Source of the DNA: Zea mays
Lineage: Eukaryota; Streptophyta; Magnoliopsida; Poales; Poaceae
NCBI RefSeq assembly: GCF_902167145.1
Contig: NC_050105.1
Location: 124,203,898 to 124,267,897 of the forward strand
Direction: 5' to 3'
DNA: 64,000 nucleotides
Part shown: piece after piece, positions 1 through 9,309 of the stretch
How positions within the stretch are numbered: position 1 is the stretch's first letter
Layout: each line of letters starts with the position of its first letter
Position numbers and translations under genes: made by a program
The notes under the pieces: generated by a model
The model's database searches: none
Seen by the model: only the letters and a program-made list of their open reading frames with translations
Told to the model about the DNA's origin: nothing

Positions 1-1757
1 CTCAGCGACCCATACTTCGTGACAGACGTCCGCTGATACGACCCGATGGGGAGAGGTAGGTAAGTTTAGATGTTGTTGTTGCTTTTTCATATTATATGTT
101 CAAATTAATAATAGAAACTAATACTTTATCTTAATCACTTGAACAGGTCTTGGATGGTTTTGGAGAGTGCAGGGGGTCACGACCGCCTCCCCAATGGCAT
201 CCTCGGCCTTCTATGCAGGGAACACTTTACTGGACTTGTCGAGTACGCCGGAGTGACGGGCCCAGCCTACACCTTCGACCACTACGCCGTCGCCCCCGAT
301 GCAGTAGATCGGGACGACAGGGAATTCAACAACAAGGCGGAGCGGGTGAAGCAAGAGCTGTGGGTAAGTCTTCCTCGCACTATATTGTTTAATAAGTCGC
401 ATTTGTTGCATATTCTTGAAATAATGTATGGATACATCGTCTTTGTATGTAGGATTTCTTCAGATGCGAGGCTGGATACGAGGCCAGGGTGGATGTGGTG
501 GCTACCACGAGCTGTAAGAAGCTCATCGTGGACATGCACTACGAGGCGCGCATCCAGGCCATCGTCACTTACCACGGCTCCGTCCTTGGGGAGAAGGTGA
601 GCAAGAAGGACGCCCGAACCATGTCGTTGACTCCAGACCAGTACTTGCAGGTAAATACAAAACTTTATTATTGGTACTAAATATGCTTAATTTTATCTTC
701 TGATATGCCGTGTACTTGTATTTTTTAGATGATTCCTTATTGGTGCGCCGCGCATCCTAAGTGCTGGGAACAGATGGTGCAGAGGTGGTGCTCGGCTGAG
801 TGGGACGAGGCGCACAACGCTAGCCGGGAACGGCGTTTGATGATGCAAGGTCCCTCCCACCATCAAGGCAGCCGCAGCCTGGGCAAATACGCGGAAGCAT
901 GGGTACGCGCTCTTTTTTATTTAGGTATATAACTTTCGATTAGACATGATTTCTAACCATCTCGTTGGTTTTCTCGCAGTCGGCGTCACATGGTGGCCAG
1001 CCTTGCTCCATCTTCTCGGCATATGCTATGGCCCACAAGGGGAAGGCAACGTCCGACGTCACCTACAACCCGGATGACAGGCCCGAGGCGTACACCAACC
1101 CCGCCGTCCACAGCCGCCTCAGTGAGTACACCGCCCTGGCCAAGGAGGTCCATGGGCCAGATTATGATTCGAGGACCGAGGACATCGACGGAGATGTCCT
1201 CATGAGGGTCGAAGGAGGCAAGAGGCATGGGCGGTACTGGATTGCCGACGGGGCAATCGACTCATCCTCCACTCCCACTCTATCTCAGGTGCGAGCAAGG
1301 AGCACAAGCGCGAGCCCAGCCATACGACCTCGGCATGATAGCTCACAACATCGTATCCAGCAACTCCAGGTTATTCCTTATCTATTCATCGTTCATTTGT
1401 TATTATATATCTTCTCTTTGCATTATCGTAACATTAGGGCGAAATATTACAGACTCAGCTAGATGATGAGAGGAGGCAACGTGAGGAGCTGGAGAAGAGG
1501 ATGGCGGAGATGTTCGCGTACATGCAGAGCCTTGGCGCCGCACAGGGTCATGCTCCACCACCTCCGTTGTTCCCTGCAGCTGACCCTACTGAGTTCACTA
1601 CTCCTGTGAGTATCAAAATTTTAGTACTACATGATATATATTCATATGTTCTCACACATGCAATCTCTTCTCTGTGCAGGGTCAATCGGCAGCGTCGAAC
1701 AACCCTCACGCTTCATCCAGCCCTTCGTCGAACCAGTCCAGCCGCCCACCTCGTTGA
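1..1757 (+). CDS. CACTA transposon accessory protein (Transposase_24-like), 3' exons
   Basis: Partial gene of the second protein carried by grass CACTA elements (plant transposase Ptta/En/Spm type), thought to bind subterminal repeats and help excision in the nucleus. Exons that join in frame with GT..AG introns: before 1 to 55, 147-363, 453-650, 729-902, 980-1369, 1453-1605 and 1680-1757 (TGA). From the third exon on, every exon is a multiple of three. The visible part is about 420 residues: an N-terminal stretch starting near RPLIRPDGERSW, a central region with PYWCAAHPKCWEQM and the YTNPAVHSRLSEYTAL block typical of this family, then a charged heptad-like segment (DDERRQREELEKRMAEM) and a Pro/Ser-rich tail. 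No internal stop or frameshift is seen in these exons, unlike the retroelements in the window. Splice sites were read by eye; the family call rests on recalled similarity. Confidence 0.8.
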
Positions 1758-2015
1758 TGACCTGTTTTGTGATGATCCAGACTTATATTTGTGAGTGTTG
1801 GTGATGTTAGTTATACTTGGTCTTGTGAGATACTTAGTGAGACTTATGTGCTGTGAAACCTGATTTATGTGGTGATATTTATGATATATATGGTGTTGAT
1901 GATAAATGTGTTGATTCTGTGATGCGAATGATATATAATGTGATGTGAATGATATATATCTTTTGTTTGTCTGGATGGAATAGCAAAAACAAATAAAAAA
2001 GGGACTTCCTGGTCA

Positions 2016-2490
2016 CTTTGCCGAGTGTAACACTCGACAAAGAGGTTCTTTGCCGAGTGTAATGTCTGTGGCACTCGGCAAAGAGGCACGCTTTGCCGAG
2101 TGCCGCACGTAGCACTCGGCAAAGAGCCTAACATGAGGACCCTCCCTGGCGGGTCCTTTGCCGAGTGTCCCAGGTGGCACTCGGCAAAGATGGATTCTTT
2201 GTCGAGTGCTTATGGGAAGACACTCGGCAAAGGTAACTCCTTTGCCGAGTGTCATCCGTGACACTCGGCAAAGACACCGTCTCTATCACCCGTCGCCGTA
2301 ACGGTCGCTTTTCTTTGCCGAGTGCTCGAGAAAAAGTACTCGGCAAAGAAGGCTTTGCCGATGCACTGTTTACCGAGCCTTCTTTGCCGAGTGTGACACT
2401 CGGCAAAGCCTTTGCCGAGTGTGACACTCGGCAAAGCCTTTGCCGAGTGTTTTTAAGGCTTTGCCGAGTGCTCTGGGCACTCGGCAAAGC
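2016..2490. repeat. CACTA subterminal repeat array
   Basis: About 22 copies of a 12-bp motif, CTTTGCCGAGTG or its complement CACTCGGCAAAG, alternate in orientation roughly every 15-25 bp, so neighbours form imperfect palindromes. A few copies have single changes (CACTCGACAAAG near 2031, CTTTGTCGAGTG near 2198). Such arrays are the binding sites of TNPA-type proteins in CACTA elements. The preceding 1758-2015 is AT-rich spacer with no gene seen. Confidence 0.9.
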
Positions 2491-2491
2491 A

Positions 2492-2507
2492 CTCGTTTCC
2501 GGTAGTG
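2492..2507 (-). other. CACTA terminal inverted repeat (right end)
   Basis: Reads CTCGTTTCCGGTAGTG on the + strand, the inverted form of a CACTACCGGAAA terminus. It fixes the right boundary of the transposon. Confidence 0.85.
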
Positions 2508-2562
2508 ATTAGGCCATAGTATCAGACTTGGTCTCGGTCATCATCCCAAGGAACCGAGAGTA
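2508..2562. other. Unassigned 55-bp spacer
   Basis: This stretch lies between the CACTA end and the point where similarity to the right-hand LTR of element A begins. It does not match the corresponding part of that LTR (about 55460-55515). It may be filler DNA or a scar; nothing is recognised in it. Confidence 0.4.
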
Positions 2563-3030
2563 ACAAATTTTTAGGAGCGTATTCGCGACTGCTCGTGTGA
2601 TCCGTTCGACCCAGTGCTGCATGGTCTACATTCTGTTCTTCGTCGTCTTCGTGGATGACGCGTGCGCAACCGTTCGAGGGACTGCACAACGTACCCAGCG
2701 CTGCATCGTCTACATTCTGTTCTTTGTCGTCTGCTTAGACAACGTGTGCGTGACCGTTCGAGGGACTGCACGACGTACATCTTACTGCATCGACTTTATA
2801 CGGCTACATTGAACATACACACGAGAGGTCTCGTGTGAATGGAGTCACGGATGCCTTGAGCACTGATCCCTCCGCAGGGTACATTATGTTCTTTGTATTT
2901 GTGCATGTTTTTATTGCCGTTTACTGCTATGCGAGTAGTTATACACACGTACACATCATGTCATCACATATATCACACCGTTTTTCTAGATTAAATTAAA
3001 ATTAAAAATGCGAAAATTTCTAATAATCCA
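2563..3030 (+). repeat. Element A 5' LTR, right part only
   Basis: Matches 55516-55914 with many differences, including shared blocks such as GGAGCGTATTCGCGACTGCT and the closing TTTCTAA..TAATCCA. Relative to the right LTR it has a tandem duplication of about 82 bp near 2617-2780 (two copies of the block CTACATTCTGTTCTT.. to ..CGTTCGAGGGACTGCAC). The exact LTR end is uncertain by about 10 bp. Confidence 0.75.
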
Positions 3031-3073
3031 AAAATATGATATTAGATATTTTTCTGTTATTGGTTTTCCTACT

Positions 3074-3889
3074 ATGTTAAAACCAATTGAACCATTTGAT
3101 GTGACGTTTTACAAGAGATGGCGTAGTAAGATGATACTGTGGTCGACAACAATAAACTGCTATCACGCCACACAGGGGAAACCCGAACAGTTCACTCATG
3201 AAAAGGAGAGAAAGTTCGATGTTGCCGATAACCTGTTTCGAGGCGCCGTGATTGGCGCTCTTGCCAATAAGTATGTTGATTTTTATCTAACATGCACATC
3301 CGCAAAAGAATTATGGGATGTATTAGATGAGAAAATTTGGTGTTTTTGATGCCGGTAGCGAGCTATACATCATGGAGCAGTTGTTTGACTATAAGATGGT
3401 GGAAAATCATCCTGTAGTTGAACTGGCTCATGAAATACAGGCACTGCTCAAGGAACTCGAACAATTTTCATGTGTCTTGCTTGACAAATTCGTGGTCGAC
3501 TGTATTATCGCTAAATTTTTGCCTTCTTGGACGGACTTTGCTACCACTCTAAACACAAGAGACAAGAGTTTAGCGTGGTTGAGCTTATTGGTACTCTTGA
3601 TGTTGAGGAGAGGGCGAGAGCAAAAGACACTCGTGGAAAAGAATTGAGACTTCTCTTGCCAATATGGTACAAAATAAGAATTCCAATACATCACGTAATA
3701 ATAAGAAGAAGAACAAGTAACAGAGCCACGAAGCCCAAGCAAAGGAGCTGGTTGTTTTGTTTGCGGGAGTACTGATCATTGGGCAAGTGCTTGTACAGAT
3801 CATAAATTTAAGCAAGAGAAAAACTAGTCCAAGAGAAGAAAATAGTAAACATAGTTATTAGCGAGACTAGAGAAGGAATATCGGGGTAT
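3074..3889 (+). pseudogene. Element A Gag (UBN2-type), broken
   Basis: Capsid protein of the outer Copia element, which would form cytoplasmic particles around its RNA. The ATG at 3074 opens MLKPIEPFD; the KRWRSKMILW and AKELWDVLDEK blocks are typical of Copia Gag. One frameshift lies near 3336 (an extra A in the run before TTTGGTG) and another near 3553, after which the reading continues in further frames to a zinc knuckle at 3753-3794 with the pattern C-x2-C-x4-H-x4-C. The gene stops being recognisable at 3889, where element B is inserted, and picks up as protease at 13353. Confidence 0.8.
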
Positions 3890-3894
3890 GGTAA

Positions 3895-4505
3895 TGTTGG
3901 GACCATGCTTCGTCGCCGAAGGTCCTACGGAAAGAAACACCTTCGGCAAATCCGCTTGTACGTAATACCGAAGCTATCGCTCATGGAGCTTCGACACTAG
4001 AACGTATCCAAAGACGAAGGAACAAACCGACTTAAAGATGAAATGACTTTTTAGTCCATAAAGAGTCTGAGTTACAATTGTGATCTTCTGTAAGGGGCAT
4101 GATTGTAATTTCTCACAGGCTACGCCCTGTGCCTATAAATAGATGAACAGTACTCCTTTACTATTCACGCAATCTTGTAATTGCTGACGCCGTGCTGCCG
4201 AGACGACAGGTATAAATGTACCTAATTACCGTGTTTTAATATCCGAATTCATATTGTACAGAAAGAGTAAATAATGTTATTTATTTTTATCATACTGTAG
4301 CATTTTTTGTATTTTATATTTCTTTTCACGTTATTTTATCTCTGATCATGAAAATATAATCTTCGTGATATATTATTCATAACCTTCGTCCGAAGCTCAT
4401 TAAATCCACGAAGGAGTAATGTTGCAGCGGACCATGGGATTTTACATCTAATTCTCTATGTTGCCTTGTTCTTAATTCGAAGCATTTGAGAACAAGTCCC
4501 CAACA
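3895..4505 (+). repeat. Element B 5' LTR
   Basis: Begins TGTTGGGACC and ends CCCCAACA. Contains a TATA box, TATAAATAG at 4134-4142, that would drive the genomic transcript. Near-identical to 12735-13347. Confidence 0.93.
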
Positions 4506-4506
4506 T

Positions 4507-4524
4507 TGGCGCCCACCTCCGGTG
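4507..4524 (+). other. Element B primer-binding site
   Basis: TGGCGCCCACC begins two bases after the LTR, where the tRNA primer would anneal. The TGGCGCC core resembles sites used by Tat-type elements; the specific tRNA was not determined. Confidence 0.6.
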
Positions 4525-4548
4525 AACTCACTTCCACTTTTTGAGCTG

Positions 4549-7500
4549 ATGGCTTCGTTCAAGAACCAAACTGGAACTGCTTCGGCTCCGAAGTTGATTC
4601 TCCCGATAACAGGCGGTTCATGCTCAGAGCCGGCTAACAAGAAGTAGAAGAAGGAGGCGCAAAGAAGAGTACAACATGTAGGGGTGCAAGGACCCTTCAT
4701 CAAGTCAAGATGGTCTCACATCCCAATTACCTTCTCTCAAGAGGATCTTCAGCTCAAGGATTACCCACATAATGATGCTATGGTTATCTCTTGTGTGATC
4801 AAGGGGTTTTTGGTCCACAATGTCTTGGTTGATACAGGCAGTGCGACAGATATCATATTTGCTAAGGCCTTCAGACAAATGCAAGAGCCCGAAGACAAGA
4901 TTCATGATGCTACACACCCTCTTTGTGGCTTCGGAGGAAGACAGATTGTAGCGCTTGGCAAGATTACCATGCCAGTGACCTTAGGATTCGTCAACAACAC
5001 AAGGACTGAGCAAATTGTGTTTGACATTGTTGACATGGAGTATCCTTACAATGCTATCATTGGTCGCGGAACACTCAATGCTTTCGAAGCAATTCTTCAC
5101 CCAGCATATCTTTGCATGAAGATACCTTCGGATCAGGGACCTATTGCTATTCATGGGAGTTAGGAAGCCGCCAGAAAGGCCGAGGGGAATTGGACTGATT
5201 CAAAGGCAATCCACAACATAGATGAAGCCGAAGCTTGTGAGCAGTACAAGCATAGAAGAGAGAAGGCTGCTTCGGCCGATCAGCCGAAACCCATGCTTTT
5301 ATGCGAAGACATCACAGAGCAGAAGGTGCTGCTGGGATCTCAATTGTCTGAGGAACAAGAGAAAACCCTGATAAGATTCTTGTTCAACAATAAAGATGTT
5401 TTTGCATGGTCCGCTAATGATCTTTGTGGAGTCAACAGGGATGTTATTGAACACTCGCTCAATGTTGATCCATCCTTCAGGCCCAGAAAGCAGAGGCTTC
5501 GGAAGATGTCTGAGGACAAGGCCGAAGGAGCTCGAAATGAAGTAAAAAGACTCCTCAGTGCCGGAGTCATTAGAGAAGTGAAATATCCAGAATAGCTGGC
5601 TAACACTGTTATGGTAAAAAAGGCCAACGACACATGGAGGATGTGTATTGATTTCACTGATCTCAACAAGGCTTGTCCGAAGGATGAGTTTCCATTGCCA
5701 AGGATAGACTCTCTAGTTGATGCAGCCGCTTCATCAGAACTTATGAGTCTCTTGGACTGTTATTCAGGCTATCATCAGATTTGGATGAAGAAGGAGGATG
5801 AGCCAAAAACCAGCTTCATAACCCCTAGCGGAACATATTGTTACCTTCGGATGCCTGAGGGGCTCAAGAATGCTGGAGGAAGCTTCAGCAGAATGACAGC
5901 AAAGGTTCTTCATTCTCAGATAGGCAGAAATGTGCTAACTTATGTCGATGATATCATTGTAAAAAGCACGAAGCAAGAAAATCACATTGTTGATTTGTAG
6001 GAGACTTTCGCTAATTTTAGACAGGCCGGTCTAAAACTGAATCCAGAAAAGTGTGTTTTCGGAGTAAAGAAAGGGAAATTCCTTGGTTGCCTAGTTTCGA
6101 CAAAAGGCATTGAGGCTAATCCAAATAAAATCGAAGCTATTCTTCGAATGGAACCACCAAGCACAAAGAAGGGGGCTCAACGATTGACAGGAAGATTGGC
6201 ATCTCTCAACGGATTCATATCTAGATCAGCAGAGAGAAATTTACCATTCTTCGAAGTGCTGAAATCAGCCGAAGTTTTTCAATGGGGACCAGTTCAGCAG
6301 AGAGCCTTCGAAGAGCTGAAGCAATATTTAATAGACTTAACGACGTTAACTCCACCAACGCCAGGGGCTCCTCTGTTGTTATATGTGGCAGCCTCGCACT
6401 CAGCGGTAAGTGCGGCACTTGTCCAAGAGAAGCTTGAAGGGCAAGTCAAGAAACAAGCTCCAATATACTTTGTATCTGAAGTTTTTAGTTTATCAAAGAA
6501 AAATTATACAGAATTAGAGAAGGTGCTATATGCTGTTTTGATGGCTTCCAGAAAGCTTCGGCATTATTTCCAAGCATACAATATAATTGTCCCTTCTTCA
6601 CAACCATTGAAGGACATTATGAGAAATAGAGAAGCTACTGGAAGGATTGGAAAGTGGGCTGCGGAGCTTAATGAATTCTGCATTGATTATGTGCATAGAT
6701 CTTCAATTCAGTCCCAGGCGTTAGCTGACTTCATTGCTGACTGGACGCCAGGGGCTCAGGTAGAAGAGGCAAGTAAAGATGCCGAAGCATGGACAATATT
6801 CTGTGATGGTTCTTGGGGAACCTTCGGAGCAGGGGCAGCCGCTGTGTTGGTCGCACCCTCCAAAGTTAAAACTTGCTACGCAGCAAGACTTGATTTTAGC
6901 TGCACAAATAACATTGCTGAGTACGAAGCTTTACTTTTGGGTCTTTGGAAGTTAAAGGCAATGGGAATCAGAAGGGCGGTTCTTAAAACTGATTCCCAGG
7001 TTATCTCCGGTCATATTGGCAAGAGTTGTAAGGCAAGAGACCCGAAGCTTGAGAAGTATTTAGATACGGTCCGAAGGATTGAAGCTTCCTTTGAAGGGTT
7101 TTCTGTAAAGAATATTCCTCGAGGAGAAAATGAACATGCTGATTTGCTAGCCAAGTCAGCAGCACAGGGGCTGCCCTTACCTTCGGAAGTATTTTTTGAA
7201 ACAATAAAAGCACCTTCGGTTGAACTCCTTGAAAGAGCGGTCCTCAATATATCTCCTGTTTATAGTGAAGACTGGAGAACTGAGATCATCTCCTACCTTC
7301 AGGGTAACTTCCTTTCAGATGACGAAGCTTATAACAAGAGAATAGAGGCAATAGCTCGTCCATATGTAATAATAGAAGGGGAACTGTACAAGCATGGGGT
7401 CTGCTCTCCGTTACTCAAATGTTTATCCAGAGCCGAAGGTATAGAATTGATGAAGGAAATACATGCAGGCCTGTGTGGATCTCACATTGGATCTAGGCCT

Positions 7501-8496
7501 TTGCTGGGAAAAGTTTTTCGCCAAGGATTTTATTGGCCAAAAGCAGCTTCGGATGCAGCGGAGTTAGTCCAAAAGTGCGAAGGTTGTCAGAAATGTGCAA
7601 GAGATAAAAAACAACCTTCGTCCCTAACCCAGTTAATACAACCCACTTGGCCATTGCAAAGGTGGGGTCTTGATTTGTTAGGTCCGCTACCACCAGCACA
7701 AGGCAACTTAAGATATGTTGTAGTGGCAGTGGAATATTTTTCTAAATGGATTGAGGCAAAGCCTTTAGCCACAATAACTTCGGTTACCGTTCAAAAGTTT
7801 TTCTGGCAAAGCATTGTTTGTCGCTTCGGAGTGCCGAAGGCCATCACTGTGGACAATGGAACACAGTTTGATTCCGAAGCCTTCAAAGAATTTTGTGAAC
7901 AAATTGGCACAAAGATCCATTTTGCATCAGTTCGACATCCGGAATCAAATGGACTAGTTGAAAGGGCTAATGGCATCATAATGACAGGAATAATGAAGTT
8001 AATATTCAATCAGCCAAGGGGAAAGTGGTCAGATGAATTAATCAAAGTGGTGTGGAGCCACAACACAACAGTGTCAAGGTCAACAGGTTTTACACCATTC
8101 AAATTGCTGTTTGGTGATGAAGCAATAACCCCAGAAGAGGCTAAGGCAGGGTCAATAAGAACAGTGGCTTCGGCGAAAGACGAAGCTGATTGTTCTGTGG
8201 ACAAAGATGCTATAGAAGAGATCAGGCTTCAGGCTGTAAAAAACATCAATAAATACCAAGCCGAAACAATAAAATGGCGTGATAGAAAGGTTCGGTTGAA
8301 GAACATTAAGCCAGGACATTTGGTGCTTCGAAGAGTGGCCAACCCAGACACAGTGGGCAAACTACAGCTAAAGTGGGAAGGTCCCTTTCTGGTACTATCT
8401 TCGTCAAGACCCGGATCCTACAGATTAAAGGATATGGACGGCAACGATATTCCTAGATCTTGGAATGCGGATGAGCTTCGGCGATATTATGTGTAA
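4549..8496 (+). pseudogene. Element B Gag-deleted Pol (PR-RT-RNH-aRNH-INT)
   Basis: One continuous reading frame from the ATG at 4549, interrupted by four stops, all TAG (4645, 5161, 5593, 5998), with no frameshift. Only the first 20 or so residues of Gag remain before the protease. Protease: active site LVDTGSATD near 4829. Reverse transcriptase: CIDFTDLNKACPKDEFPLPRID, then the catalytic YVDD near 5943. First, degenerate RNase H: about 6370-6740. Second, archaeal-type RNase H: FCDGSWG near 6800, NIAEYEALLLGL and LKTDSQ. Integrase: HHCC zinc site (H..GLCGSH..C-x2-C near 7460-7600), then D in WGLDLLGP, D in TVDNGTQF and E in HPESNGLVERANG. The stop at 5593 replaces a tryptophan that is conserved in the family. 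The product would copy and insert the element, but this copy cannot make a full polyprotein. Confidence 0.9.
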
Positions 8497-9309
8497 CCTG
8501 ATGTAATCTTTTTTATTTTTTATTTTTCTAGTTTTTTCTTATGGCACCCTTTTCCTTTCCAAAGGGGGAGAAAGGTTTTTAATGGGGCCATAGTATGTAA
8601 TTTCCCTTTTTCATTATTTTAGCTCTATAAGAGCGATATCCCCCCAAAAATGTAAATGTAAAAGCTGAGAATGCACCATCGAGTGCAAACGAAGAAAGAA
8701 AAGAAAATAGGGAGGCTTACAGCGAAAAATAAACGTTGATTCCGCCGAAAGTAAAAGGCGAAGAAGCTCCTAAGGGAGGCTTACAGCGAAAAATAAACGC
8801 TGATTCCGCTGAAGTAAAAGGAGAAGAAGCTCCTAATGGAGGCTTACAACGAAAAGTCAACGCTGATGCATCGAAAGATTTGAGTCACTCCTAAGGGAAT
8901 GACGGCTATGATTATGGCTCTGAATATGTACTTGGACATTCATTCGCACAATACATCACATCATGACATTTGCATTCATAAACATTCATTTAGACATACA
9001 TAGGATCATTATCATATCATACAGAAAAGGCAGATGCTTCGGCTATGAGGATAAAGCTTCGGAGAAAAACACAAACAAGAAATTTTTGTGCTTCGTTGTG
9101 TACGAAAAGAAGGGAAGGTGTTTTTCGCCTTCGGCTCAAAAAGAAAATTTCGTCCACAGCAAAGCAGATTGTACGTGAACAAAGGGGAAAAGATATATTA
9201 CAAGGTATGCACAAATTGACATAAGTTTCTTTATAATCATGTTACAAAACTTTTTCTAGAATCTTGTGCAGCAAAAGACTTTCGGAGCATTGGTTAAAGC
9301 TTCAGTTCG
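8497..9309. other. Element B non-coding region between pol and the antisense gene
   Basis: Contains a tandem repeat at 8711-8875: two and a half copies of a 63-64 bp unit beginning GGAGGCTTACAGCG at 8711, 8775 and 8838. The rest, including 8876-9309, shows nothing that looks like a gene on the + strand; short ORFs near 8963-9214 have no recognisable features. Confidence 0.7.

Larger units (their letters stand above)
1..2507 (+). mobile_element. CACTA (En/Spm-type) DNA transposon, 3' portion
   Basis: The right end of a CACTA element; its left end lies before the window. It contains the last exons of an accessory gene, an AT-rich spacer, an array of CACTCGGCAAAG motifs in both orientations, and a terminal repeat that reads CACTACCGGAAA from the outside. 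The next three bases, ATT at 2508-2510, would be one copy of the expected 3-bp target duplication, but the partner copy is not in the window. Next to it is a partial LTR of Copia element A, so the transposon probably landed in or beside that LTR. Confidence 0.9.
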
